Below are positions 22,808 through 31,434 of a DNA stretch of 64,000 nucleotides, piece by piece. The notes beneath the pieces are model-generated. The model saw only the letters and a program-made list of their open reading frames with translations, searched no databases and was not told where the DNA came from. The position numbers and the translations under genes were made by a program. Position 1 is the first letter of the stretch. Each line of letters starts with the position of its first letter. Source of the DNA: Shouchella sp047238345 (lineage in GTDB: Bacteria > Bacillota > Bacilli > Bacillales > Bacillaceae_D); NCBI RefSeq assembly GCF_047238345.1, contig NZ_JBDFMQ010000001.1:3658001-3722000 (forward strand). The letters run 5' to 3'.

Positions 22808-24304
22808 TTAAGGTTTGAATGTCATTGTAGCATCAACTGCTTTTTTCCAGCCACTATACAATTCATTTCGTTCTTTCTCTGCCATATCAGGGTTGAAAGA
22901 GCGGTCCATGTTCCACTGCTTTGCAATATCTTCCTTACTTTCCCAAACTCCCACAGCTAACCCTGCAAGATAGGCAGCACCTAATGCAGTCGTTTCTGTG
23001 ATTGATGGAACCTCAACCGGTGCATCAAGTAAATCACTTTGGAACTGCATTAAGAAGTCATTCGCAACAACACCGCCATCAACTCGAAGTTTCTTTGACT
23101 CAATGCCTGAATCACTTTCCATAGCAGTCATGACGTCTTTCGTTTGATAGGCGAGTGATTCCAGTGTTGCACGAACAATGTGCGAACGCTCTGTTCCACG
23201 AGTTAACCCAAACATGGCGCCACGTGCTTCGCTATCCCAATACGGTGTACCAAGCCCAACAAAAGCTGGTACGACATACACACCATCTGAAGATGTAATG
23301 CGAGTTGCTAACTTCTCACTTTCAGGAGAACTCTCAATTAATTGGACGCCATCACGAAGCCATTGAATTGCTGACCCTGCAACAAAAATACTTCCTTCCA
23401 GAGCGTACTCAACTTTTCCATCAATTCCCCAAGCAAGAGTCGTTAATAAACCGTTTTTGGATTCGACTGCTTTTTCACCTGTATTCATTAAAATAAAGCA
23501 ACCCGTTCCGTACGTATTCTTCACCATTCCTTCTTCAAAGCAAGCTTGCCCAAACAACGCCGCATGCTGGTCTCCAGCTACACCTGCAATTGGTACATTC
23601 TCTCCGAAGAAGTGATAATCAATTGTTTCCGCATAGATTTCGGAAGAAGAGCGAACTTCTGGTAACATTGCTTTTGGCACACCTAGAATCTCTAATAATT
23701 CGTCATCCCATTTTAATTCGTGAATGTTGTACATGAGCGTACGGGCCGCGTTTGTATAGTCGGTTACGTGTGCTTTCCCACCGCTTAATTTCCAAATTAA
23801 CCAAGTATCAATTGTACCAAAAAGCAGTTCTCCATTTTCTGCACGCTCTTTGACACCATCAACATTGTCAAAAATCCATTTCACTTTTGTGCCTGAAAAA
23901 TACGGGTCAAGTAACAGCCCGGTTTTCTTTCTAAACGTATCGTTATAACCTGCCTCGCGTAAATCTTTGCAAATATCGGCCGTTTGACGAGATTGCCACA
24001 CTAATGCGTTATAGACTGGTTTCCCCGTTTTCTTATCCCACACGACTGTTGTTTCTCGCTGGTTTGTAATACCAATTCCTGAAATATCTCCTGGACTAAT
24101 ATCTGATTCTGAGAAGACTTCGGCAATAACAGCTAACACCGATGTCCAAATTTCATTTGCGTTATGCTCAACCCAGCCTGGCTTAGGGAAATACTGTTTA
24201 AATTCACGCTGAGCTGTGTGCAAGATGGCTCCCTTCTCATCAAACAGGATTGCCCTCGAGCTTGTTGTTCCTTGATCAATTGCTAAAATATACTTTTTCT
24301 TCAT
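22808..24304 (-). CDS. glpK: Glycerol kinase GlpK
   Basis: A 498-residue FGGY kinase with DQGTTSSRAILFDEKG at the N-terminus, WVEHNANEIW, and GVAGDQHAALFGQ. The segment IDYHFFGENVPIAG keeps the His that is phosphorylated by HPr in Gram-positive GlpK, so PTS control of activity is likely. It makes glycerol-3-phosphate, the GlpP inducer. It is co-transcribed with glpF, 23 nt downstream of it. Confidence 0.96.
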   Translation of the reverse strand: MKKKYILAIDQGTTSSRAILFDEKGAILHTAQREFKQYFPKPGWVEHNANEIWTSVLAVIAEVFSESDISPGDISGIGITNQRETTVVWDKKTGKPVYNALVWQSRQTADICKDLREAGYNDTFRKKTGLLLDPYFSGTKVKWIFDNVDGVKERAENGELLFGTIDTWLIWKLSGGKAHVTDYTNAARTLMYNIHELKWDDELLEILGVPKAMLPEVRSSSEIYAETIDYHFFGENVPIAGVAGDQHAALFGQACFEEGMVKNTYGTGCFILMNTGEKAVESKNGLLTTLAWGIDGKVEYALEGSIFVAGSAIQWLRDGVQLIESSPESEKLATRITSSDGVYVVPAFVGLGTPYWDSEARGAMFGLTRGTERSHIVRATLESLAYQTKDVMTAMESDSGIESKKLRVDGGVVANDFLMQFQSDLLDAPVEVPSITETTALGAAYLAGLAVGVWESKEDIAKQWNMDRSFNPDMAEKERNELYSGWKKAVDATMTFKP

Positions 24305-24327
24305 GACAGATTCCTCCTCGTCTCATT

Positions 24328-25032
24328 TTAAAATATCATTGTAAAGAAGATAGCACCAATGACACCACCTGCAATTGGACCTAAAATTGGAATCCATGCA
24401 TATCCCCAGTCAGAAGGACCTTTTTTATCGATTGGTAGAATCGCATGAGCAATTCGTGGACCGAGGTCACGCGCAGGATTAATTGCATACCCAGTTGGAC
24501 CACCGAGAGAAAGACCAATTGCAATGATGAGTACCCCAACAACAAGAGGATTTAACCCTTCACTAAACTGATTTGCACCGATAGCGAGTAAACCAAAAAC
24601 AAGAACTGCCGTACCAATTAGTTCAGCACCAAAATTTGATGGTGTGTGCTTAATCGCAGGAGAAGTTGCGAAGACGCTAAATTTAGCATCTGGGTCGTCT
24701 GTTTTCTTCCAATGCGGATAGTAATGAAGAAAGATAATAACCGCACCTGTTATCGCACCTAGAATTTGACCAATGATATAACCAGGGACCTGACTCCAAG
24801 GAAATTCACCTACTGCTGCAAAACCTATCGTTACTGCTGGATTTAAATGGGCATCACTTACTGTTCCAGACACATATACACCTAAAGCAACGGCAAAGCC
24901 CCAACCTACGGCAATCGCCATCCAGCCTGCACCTTCTGCTTTCGAATCTTTTAAGTTAACGGCTGCAATGACACCAGCACCAAATATAATGAGAATCATC
25001 GTTCCTACAAACTCTGCAATAATTTCTGCCAT
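24328..25032 (-). CDS. glpF: Glycerol uptake facilitator GlpF
   Basis: A 234-residue aquaglyceroporin with six membrane helices and the two NPA boxes LNPAVTIG and INPARDLGPR; the Asp after the second box is typical of glycerol rather than water channels. It is first in the glpFK unit, behind a leader terminator and a cre-overlapped promoter. Confidence 0.96.
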   Translation of the reverse strand: MAEIIAEFVGTMILIIFGAGVIAAVNLKDSKAEGAGWMAIAVGWGFAVALGVYVSGTVSDAHLNPAVTIGFAAVGEFPWSQVPGYIIGQILGAITGAVIIFLHYYPHWKKTDDPDAKFSVFATSPAIKHTPSNFGAELIGTAVLVFGLLAIGANQFSEGLNPLVVGVLIIAIGLSLGGPTGYAINPARDLGPRIAHAILPIDKKGPSDWGYAWIPILGPIAGGVIGAIFFTMIF

Positions 25033-25070
25033 TATTGTTCCCCCTCTACTTTCTTGAGAAGCTTATGTAC

Positions 25071-25128
25071 AAAAAAGAGCACCTTTTTTCACAGGTCGCC
25101 CTAAGGCTCCGTAAAAAAAGCTGCTCTC
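25071..25128 (-). promoter_or_regulatory. glpF leader terminator, predicted GlpP target
   Basis: The minus transcript forms AGAGCAGCTTTTTTT (left arm) against AAAAAAGGTGCTCTT (right arm), followed by a U-run, ending about 40 nt before glpF. It parallels the glpD leader, and GATGAG occurs just upstream of both stems. Confidence 0.75.
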
Positions 25129-25162
25129 ATAAACTCATCAGCTACTCTATTAACATGATGCT

Positions 25163-25199
25163 ATTATAGTACGAGAAACATCTTTTGTAAACGGATTCA
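25163..25199 (-). promoter_or_regulatory. glpFK promoter overlapped by a CcpA cre site
   Basis: On the minus strand the -35 TTTACA (25186-25191) and -10 TATAAT (25163-25168) have a 17-nt spacer. The plus strand at 25186-25199 reads TGTAAACGGATTCA, one mismatch from the cre consensus TGWAARCGNTWNCW, and it covers the -35. CcpA binding there should block the polymerase. Confidence 0.7.
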
Positions 25200-25399
25200 A
25201 TTTTCTAATTCCCAATTTAATCTTACTGTAAACAAAAAATTTTCACTCTATGATTTATTCATCAAAAAAGGTAGTGACAAAAAAGCTAGTCAAGTCCACA
25301 TCTCTGTGTAAAATCAGAATACACTGCTTTTATAACTTAATTAGGTCTGTCTAAAGACTGTCATCCTTTATCAAAAATGGGAAGGTCCATTCAAATGAT

Positions 25400-25575
25400 A
25401 GTCATCACTTATCGCGCGGATGGACGCTTTCACCACAGGCACAAGCGCGACATCCGTTTGCGCTACGTTATTACTTGCGCTCACGGTGTCTTCTTTGCCG
25501 CGGGCAACGCCTCAGCCTCTTTCGCAAGAAGCGCGCTACAGCTGTCCCGCAGGAGTCTCGGATTCTTCTAACACC
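25400..25575. repeat. GC-rich intergenic element, non-coding
   Basis: The segment from about 25400 to 25575 is clearly richer in G+C than its surroundings and holds several GCGC-type words. Short ORFs occur in several frames without ribosome binding sites. On the minus strand it contains GAGACTCCTGCGGGA, a string I associate with dispersed intergenic repeats in Bacillus genomes. It lies between the transporter terminator (25591-25627) and the glpF promoter. The gap 25200-25400 shows nothing recognisable. Confidence 0.5.
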
Positions 25576-25590
25576 ATGACAGATAACGAA

Positions 25591-25627
25591 GAAAAGACGA
25601 TTAATCCACTGAATTAGTCGTCTCTTC
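25591..25627 (-). terminator. Terminator of the DASS transporter gene
   Basis: In the minus transcript GAAGAGACGACTAATT (plus 25612-25627) pairs imperfectly with ATTAATCGTCTTTTC (plus 25591-25605), followed by TTC-rich sequence. It starts about 45 nt after the transporter stop. Confidence 0.6.
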
Positions 25628-25670
25628 AACATGTTTCTATTCTTTTGTCCCAATTTCTTTTCTTTAACGT

Positions 25671-27335
25671 TTAATCAAGGAGTGACGTTGGGAATGTCGA
25701 AAGATCAATACCCATTGTAAGTGGGACTAAGAAGTATACCGCTAACACAATGAGAATGGTTGCAAATACGTTGAGCCAAAAGCCTGCTTTAACCATTTCA
25801 ATGATCTTTAGCTTACCTGTACCGAAAATAATGGCGTTCGGTGGTGTCCCTACTGGTAACATAAAGGCACAGTTGGCCGCCATTGCACAAGGAATCATAA
25901 GCGCAAATGGGTGAATATCAATGGCTACAGCAAGTGCACCTACAACAGGTAAAATCATTGTTGCTGTTGCCGTATTGGATGTAATTTCCGTTAACATCAT
26001 AATTAGGAGCGTTGCTCCACCAATAATAAGAAGCATATGCAAACCATCTAAGATTGTCAGCTGATCCCCAATCCATGTTGAAAGTCCGCTTGATTGGAAT
26101 CCTGCTGCAATTGCAAGACCGCCACCGAATAGAAGTAGAACGCCCCACGGAATTTCTTTTGAATCAGACCAATCAAGGATTCTCGTAGCAGCTTTTGCCG
26201 GAATTAAGAATAAGAGCATCGTCGCAATGATGGCAATCATTCCGTCTGAAATTCCAGGTAGCTGTACAATGAGCGGATCATCTCCAGCCCAGAAGAACTC
26301 TCTCGTAATCCACATAAATGCGGCAAATAAGAAAACCGCACCGACGACTTTTTCCTCAAACGATGTTTTCCCAAGCTTTTGTCGTTCACTTGCAATTAAC
26401 TCTTTTCCACCAGGTAACGTTTTAATACTTGTTTTAAAATTAATTCTTCCTAAGTAGAACCATGTAAAGAATAATAGAATAAGAACAACGGGAACAGCGA
26501 ACAACATCCACGTTCCAAATCCAATTGTTATGCCAAAGATTGTATCGAGCTGTGCGACAAGAATAATATTTGGTGGTGTTCCAATTAATGTACCTAGACC
26601 ACCAATTGTTCCTGCATAGCCGACACCAAATAATAGTGATTTCTCGAATTTCGGTAAGTCACGCTTGTGTTCCTCATCCTTTAATGCAGCCGCTACTTGA
26701 GCGGTTATCGCTAATGCCATAGGAATCATCATCATAACAGCCGCTGTGTTTGACACCCACATTGAAAGGAACCCTGTTGCAAGCATAAACCCTAGCAGAA
26801 TTCTTTGTGTACTCGTTCCAATAACGGAGATAATAAAAAGGGCAATTCGTTTATGAAGATCCCATTTCTCCATGGCCGTTGCGATAAAGAATCCACCTAA
26901 AAATAAGAAGATGATGTCATTTCCGTAAGACGATGCAACATCGGAACCTTCCATTGCTCCTGTAATGGGTAGCAAAATTAACGGCATTAGCGATGTCGCT
27001 GGAATTGGAATTGCTTCTGTCATCCACCAAGTCGCTATCCATAATGTGACGGCTAAGACTCTCTGACCGTCTGCCGAAAGCCCCGCAGGTTCAAAAAATA
27101 AGATTGTTAAAAGAAATAATAATGGGCCAAGAATTAACCCAACAAGCTGTGCTCGTGAATAGGGTTTCTTTTGCTGATCTCCATTAGGAATTGGTTGTTT
27201 CGTTTGCTTCTTTTCTTTATGTTGAGCTGCTTCTTTTTTCAATGCAGCTGAACCTTTATTTGCATATGAGAAGATATTCAAGAGATCTTTTGTTCGTTCG
27301 GATTGTTGCCATAATCTGTCCCAGACGAGCTTCAT
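25671..27335 (-). CDS. DASS/SLC13-family Na+:dicarboxylate or citrate symporter
   Basis: About 554 residues with a soluble N-terminal extension of about 60 residues, then 11-12 membrane helices. The two SNT motifs that bind sodium and carboxylate are present: WVSNTAAVMMM and ITSNTATATMIL; PVGTPPNAIIFG is also diagnostic. It imports di- or tricarboxylates such as malate, succinate or citrate. ATG 27335 follows GGGGGA; ATGs at 27353 and 27341 are also in frame. A perfect cre site lies just upstream, and the CitA/CitT-like regulators are encoded directly ahead, so inducer control and catabolite repression are both expected. Confidence 0.9.
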   Translation of the reverse strand: MKLVWDRLWQQSERTKDLLNIFSYANKGSAALKKEAAQHKEKKQTKQPIPNGDQQKKPYSRAQLVGLILGPLLFLLTILFFEPAGLSADGQRVLAVTLWIATWWMTEAIPIPATSLMPLILLPITGAMEGSDVASSYGNDIIFLFLGGFFIATAMEKWDLHKRIALFIISVIGTSTQRILLGFMLATGFLSMWVSNTAAVMMMIPMALAITAQVAAALKDEEHKRDLPKFEKSLLFGVGYAGTIGGLGTLIGTPPNIILVAQLDTIFGITIGFGTWMLFAVPVVLILLFFTWFYLGRINFKTSIKTLPGGKELIASERQKLGKTSFEEKVVGAVFLFAAFMWITREFFWAGDDPLIVQLPGISDGMIAIIATMLLFLIPAKAATRILDWSDSKEIPWGVLLLFGGGLAIAAGFQSSGLSTWIGDQLTILDGLHMLLIIGGATLLIMMLTEITSNTATATMILPVVGALAVAIDIHPFALMIPCAMAANCAFMLPVGTPPNAIIFGTGKLKIIEMVKAGFWLNVFATILIVLAVYFLVPLTMGIDLSTFPTSLLD

Positions 27336-27353
27336 CGTCATTCCCCCATCCAT

Positions 27354-27367
27354 TGAAAGCGTTTACT
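27354..27367. promoter_or_regulatory. Perfect CcpA cre site before the DASS transporter
   Basis: TGAAAGCGTTTACT matches TGWAARCGNTWNCW at every position. It sits 19-32 nt upstream of ATG 27335, in the 54-nt gap after the response regulator gene or in the leader, where CcpA could act as a roadblock. Confidence 0.75.
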
Positions 27368-27407
27368 TATTTTTTCATGGACTTGTCGAATAATCTAGTT
27401 TTTTTAA

Positions 27408-28124
27408 TTAAACGAAATCATTTTTATCTAAAAACTCTCTCCCTTGCTCTGACAATCGGTAACGATTAAAAGGTCGACCATGTGTTAAATAAACAAGATC
27501 TTTTTGAATAAACGATTGCTCGTCAAAAAAACGCAGATACTTTCGCAGTGACACATGAGATATCGTGGTCGCCTCTTCAAGTTCTGCTGCAGTTTTCCAG
27601 ACTTCTCCAGCTTCAGCCAGCGCATGTAAAATGCGCATCGCTGTCACTTCGGTAATTCCTTTTGGAAACGAACGTTTTTCTACTGCGGAAGCTTTTTCGG
27701 TTCGCTGAATGAATTGATCAATCTCTTTTTGAACGAAAGAACCTTGCTGTGTTTCTTGTCTCATCGCTTGGTACCGCTGAAGCGCTTCTTTAAATCGTGC
27801 AAATGTAAACGGCTTTACTAAATAATCTATAACACCAAATCGATAGCCTGTTTGAACAGTGTAGGTATCGTTCGCTGATGTGATTAAAATAACATCTATA
27901 TTCCGCTCTTCTAACCGAACTTGCTTCAAAATGTCTAGTCCGTTTTGATCTCCAATGTAGACATCAAGTAACAGTAAATCAGGCTTAAATGTTTTTAGTT
28001 GTTGTATCCCTTCTTCAAACGTAAGGGCTTTTGATACAAGCTCAAACCCGTCTACTTTTTTTAAAAACAGGGAATGAAAATGTGCGATTTCTTTTTCGTC
28101 TTCAATCATCGTAACGCGAATCAT
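27408..28124 (-). CDS. CitT/DcuR-family response regulator
   Basis: A 238-residue regulator with the receiver start VTMIEDEKEIAHFHSLFL, the phospho-acceptor in LLLDVYIGDQNGLD, and K in LVKPFTFARF, followed by a C-terminal helix-turn-helix (TAAELEEATTISHVSLRKYL). This is the architecture of regulators of citrate, malate and C4-dicarboxylate uptake. Its start overlaps the kinase stop by 4 nt, and the transporter gene it presumably activates follows. Confidence 0.92.
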   Translation of the reverse strand: MIRVTMIEDEKEIAHFHSLFLKKVDGFELVSKALTFEEGIQQLKTFKPDLLLLDVYIGDQNGLDILKQVRLEERNIDVILITSANDTYTVQTGYRFGVIDYLVKPFTFARFKEALQRYQAMRQETQQGSFVQKEIDQFIQRTEKASAVEKRSFPKGITEVTAMRILHALAEAGEVWKTAAELEEATTISHVSLRKYLRFFDEQSFIQKDLVYLTHGRPFNRYRLSEQGREFLDKNDFV

Positions 28125-29728
28125 TTCTCTTTACCCCCTTCTAAACCAAGTGGAATATGCACAGTAATGATCGTTCCTTTTCCCTCTCTTGATAGAAGGT
28201 CAATTGTACCACCATAGTGATTGATCTCATTTCTGACATTCTCTAATCCGTAACCGTGATCACCTTGTTTGGTGGATGGCCAGTCCCCTTCTTCTTGCTG
28301 CGGAGAAAACCCTCTTCCGTTATCTTCAATCACATAACGTAGAACGCCGCCAACTTGTTTGATGGTCATAATGATGGATGCATGCGCTTGATTTAAGCTC
28401 GCTTCTGCTGCATTATCCACTGTATTCCCAATAATCGTTATCCACGCATCGATTAATTCCGCTGATAGCTTCGGCCAAGGCGTTCCTGATTGAAAAATGA
28501 CGTTTATCCCTTGCTCTTCTAAAATGCTTGTTTTTCGAGACAGAAATTGTGCCAAGCTCTTATCCGAAACTAATTTACCGATCTCATCAGGTAATTGACT
28601 ATTTTTCTTTTGTTGATAGCGCATTGAGAGATTTTCAATATACTCTTGCAACTCACTATAAGACTCTGTTTCAACCATTGCACTTATAATATGAAGTTTA
28701 TTCATAAATTCATGGGTTTCACTTCTTAAGCTTTTCGCATACGTCTCTACGCCACTTAATCGCTTCATAATATCATCTAGTTGATTTTTTTCACGAAACG
28801 TTGCTAATGCACCGATGCACCGTTCTTGATAAAAAATAGGAACTTTTGTTACCACGGCTTCAAGTTCACCACGATGATACACGTCGTCATAGTTGCCTTT
28901 ACGTTCCTTTATCACTTGCTCTAATTCTAATTCTGGCCACACTTGATTGGCGTCTTTTCCTTCTACACCATGGTTATGACCAGCTGCTCGAAGAAAAGTC
29001 GTAGCTGCTCCATTCACTGCAATGATTTTACCATGTTCATTAATCGCAATGATGCCTTCCCCTGCTGCTTCTAAAATGGCTTCCCGCTCATTTACTAATC
29101 GAGCAATTTGTTGGGGTTCGAGACCATGCAATTGTTTTTTTATTCGATTAGATAAGAAATACGCACCAATTAAACCGACAAGTAAACTTCCACTTGCACC
29201 AAAAATCGATGTGAGGACAGCTTGGTTTTCCGCTTCAACAATGGCATCAGTTGGAATCCCCACTGAGACAGCACCAATTACTTGATTTTCTTGACCGTAC
29301 ACAGGTTCAAATGCACGAACGGAGGGTCCGAGCGAACCGACTGCTTCTGATATATACGATTCTCCATCAAATACTCGATCTGCATCACCACCAACAAACG
29401 TTTGACCAATTCGTTCTGCGACCGGATGCGTGTATCGATTTTGCTCCGTGTCCATAACGACGATATAAAGAAAATCATTTTCTTCCCGAATTGCTTCAAC
29501 CAAATAAAGCAATTCTGCCGACGGTTCTCCTTGTTGTAACGTAGCAACAACTTGAGGATGTTCTTTCAAGTGGCTGGCACTAATTCGTACTTTATCAGCA
29601 AGGTGGTCTCGAGTTAGCGTAGCCTGTTGGAAGGCACTAAATAAACCAAACAACAATAATGCCACTAACACGACGCCTCCACTTAATAGCATCGTTTGTG
29701 TTCTAAGCGTAACTGGTTCTCTTTTCAT
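28121..29728 (-). CDS. CitA/DcuS-family sensor histidine kinase
   Basis: A 535-residue membrane kinase with a helix near residues 12-30, an extracytoplasmic PAS-type (sCACHE) sensor to about 175, a second helix near 178-197, a cytosolic PAS domain (EAAGEGIIAINEHGKIIAVN) and an SpoOB-type phospho-acceptor region RSETHEFMNKLHIISAM. The ATP-binding lobe follows (GNTVDNAAEA, DNGRGF, GYGLENV). It senses external carboxylates and controls the adjacent transporter. Gene order kinase-regulator-transporter supports this. Confidence 0.93.
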   Translation of the reverse strand: MKREPVTLRTQTMLLSGGVVLVALLLFGLFSAFQQATLTRDHLADKVRISASHLKEHPQVVATLQQGEPSAELLYLVEAIREENDFLYIVVMDTEQNRYTHPVAERIGQTFVGGDADRVFDGESYISEAVGSLGPSVRAFEPVYGQENQVIGAVSVGIPTDAIVEAENQAVLTSIFGASGSLLVGLIGAYFLSNRIKKQLHGLEPQQIARLVNEREAILEAAGEGIIAINEHGKIIAVNGAATTFLRAAGHNHGVEGKDANQVWPELELEQVIKERKGNYDDVYHRGELEAVVTKVPIFYQERCIGALATFREKNQLDDIMKRLSGVETYAKSLRSETHEFMNKLHIISAMVETESYSELQEYIENLSMRYQQKKNSQLPDEIGKLVSDKSLAQFLSRKTSILEEQGINVIFQSGTPWPKLSAELIDAWITIIGNTVDNAAEASLNQAHASIIMTIKQVGGVLRYVIEDNGRGFSPQQEEGDWPSTKQGDHGYGLENVRNEINHYGGTIDLLSREGKGTIITVHIPLGLEGGKEK

Positions 29729-29821
29729 CAGCTGACCGCCTTTTGCTTTTATTCTAATGTTTTGTCATTCCTTCACATTTTAATTTTTTTCACAAAGAAT
29801 GTATAGACTTGATTGAAGTGG

Positions 29822-29885
29822 TAAGAATGAGTAGCGTATTCCCCTATCCCCCTTAGCCTCCAACAAATGTTGGGGGCTTTTTTTA
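29822..29885 (+). promoter_or_regulatory. Attenuator-like terminator ahead of the EamA operon
   Basis: AGCCTCCAACA (29855-29865) pairs with TGTTGGGGGCT (29868-29878), followed by seven T, about 80 nt before the exporter ATG. No plus-strand gene precedes it, so it would stop a leader transcript. An upstream CCCCTATCCCCC tract (29841-29852) could pair with the GGGGG of the right arm as an alternative fold. Confidence 0.55.
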
Positions 29886-29959
29886 TTGCTTGGACATTTC
29901 TCTCTTATAGCAGCATACAATGCAAAAAGGGCTTTACTCTTCATGAAGGAGATTTGTTC

Positions 29960-30853
29960 ATGTTCCATTCTCGTACAAACCTTATTCCCGCTAGCTTTGC
30001 GTTTTTAGCAGTCACTTTCTGGGGTATTTCGTTTGTTTCTACTAAAGCACTGCTTACTGAACTTGACCCCAGTACACTTCTCATTAGTCGCTTTTCTATT
30101 GGCACACTTTTTTTATTCGTACTATTAGTATGCTTCCGGCTTCCGCTTAAACTATCAATACGCTATATCCCGCATTTATTTATTCTTGGTACACTCGGAG
30201 TCTTTATTCATCAGTGGCTTCAATCGACTGCACTGCTGACGATCCATGCATCTGATGCAGGCTGGATGATTTCACTTGTGCCTATTTTTACTTTCATACT
30301 GGCAATCATTTTTTTAGGAGAACGTTGGAATTTTTTAAAAAGCATGGGTTTGCTTTTAGCTGTTATAGGTGTTTTGCTGATTAGTTCGCCAACGTTAACA
30401 ACATTTCAGCCAGGTCACTTTTTTATGCTTGTAAGTACATTAAATTGGGCGGTTTATTCCTTACTTGTAAAAGCTCTTCGCATTCCTTTGCCCCCAGTGT
30501 CAATTACCTTTTACTTATGTCTCATTGGGACAGGCCTAACGTTCCCTCTCGTTGATCTAGAAAAAAGTGTCTATCAGTTAGCTGCGCTGTCTTTAAATGG
30601 ATGGTCTCATCTGCTCTTTCTAGGAATTTTCGTCTCAGCAGTTGCCTATTTTCTCTGGGCTTCCGCATTAAAACAGTGGCATGCATCGACCGTGTCGAGC
30701 TTTCTCTATTTTGAACCGTTTATTACATTTCTGGCAGCTGTCTTTTTTTTAAAAGAGGATATTTTACTTCTAAGTCTTATTGGTGGCATCATACTTATAT
30801 GGGGGGTCTTGCTTTCAAACCATAGTTTAACCTTTCGGAAAAGCAGGAAATAA
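29960..30853 (+). CDS. EamA-family (DMT) exporter
   Basis: About 297 residues with ten membrane helices in two EamA repeats, including FLAVTFWGISFVSTKALL at the start and AVIGVLLISS in the middle. Members export amino acids, metabolites or drugs by proton antiport. GAAGGAG selects ATG 29960; the longest frame starts 31 codons earlier inside the leader terminator. It heads an operon with a cysteine-dioxygenase-like gene 15 nt downstream, which suggests a sulfur amino acid or its sulfinate as cargo; this is inference. Confidence 0.88.
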   Translation: MFHSRTNLIPASFAFLAVTFWGISFVSTKALLTELDPSTLLISRFSIGTLFLFVLLVCFRLPLKLSIRYIPHLFILGTLGVFIHQWLQSTALLTIHASDAGWMISLVPIFTFILAIIFLGERWNFLKSMGLLLAVIGVLLISSPTLTTFQPGHFFMLVSTLNWAVYSLLVKALRIPLPPVSITFYLCLIGTGLTFPLVDLEKSVYQLAALSLNGWSHLLFLGIFVSAVAYFLWASALKQWHASTVSSFLYFEPFITFLAAVFFLKEDILLLSLIGGIILIWGVLLSNHSLTFRKSRK

Positions 30854-30868
30854 GGAGGGGAGGCTTTT

Positions 30869-31423
30869 ATGTTTGAACAACGACTAACGGAGGTTTTAAA
30901 CAGTCTACACAAGCCGACTATCGAGACATTGCGTCAAGCACTAAATCAAATCCATGCTACATACGAGGACGTAGCTCCTTACATTCAATCAAGTAGGGAC
31001 AAACCCTATTACCGTAAAATTTTGTTTCAATCTGATCATGTAGAACTTCTGCTCATGAACTGGTCTGGGCTTGATTGTGCTCCTCACGATCATGGTCATT
31101 CGTTTGGTTGGATTCAAGTCATGAACGGAAGCGTGCGCAACCAGCTGTTCAGCGTACAACCAGGCAAACTCCCAGAACCTTTTTTCGAAAAACAACATTC
31201 CGAAGGCACTGTCTTTTTCGCTCCACAAAAAAGCGTTCATCGGATGGAAGGGCAAAAGAATCTTCTAACGCTACATCTCTATGCCCCGCCTATATCGGGA
31301 ATGAAAGTGTACGATCTAGAAAAATGTGCCGCATGTGTCGTTTCTGATGATTGTGGCGCTTGGTGGCCGGATGAACAAAGACAGCAATTAAAAATCATTC
31401 AATTACAAAACACAATGAAATAA
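30869..31423 (+). CDS. Cysteine dioxygenase family protein
   Basis: A 184-residue cupin of the cysteine dioxygenase type. The metal-binding motif PHDHGHSFGWIQVMNGSV lies around residues 71-88 and the second cupin motif VHRMEGQKNLLTLHLY around 118-133. It would use Fe(II) and O2 to oxidise cysteine or a related thiol to a sulfinate. GGAGGGG precedes ATG 30869. The gene sits between an exporter and a YdcF gene in a three-gene operon. Confidence 0.85.
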   Translation: MFEQRLTEVLNSLHKPTIETLRQALNQIHATYEDVAPYIQSSRDKPYYRKILFQSDHVELLLMNWSGLDCAPHDHGHSFGWIQVMNGSVRNQLFSVQPGKLPEPFFEKQHSEGTVFFAPQKSVHRMEGQKNLLTLHLYAPPISGMKVYDLEKCAACVVSDDCGAWWPDEQRQQLKIIQLQNTMK

Positions 31424-31434
31424 GGAGGAATGGT

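Noticed and set aside
25377..25617. Two overlapping ORFs of 64-65 codons in the GC-rich element
   Set aside because: They have no ribosome binding site and a low-complexity Ser/Ala/Arg-rich product, and several frames are open by composition; treated as non-coding.
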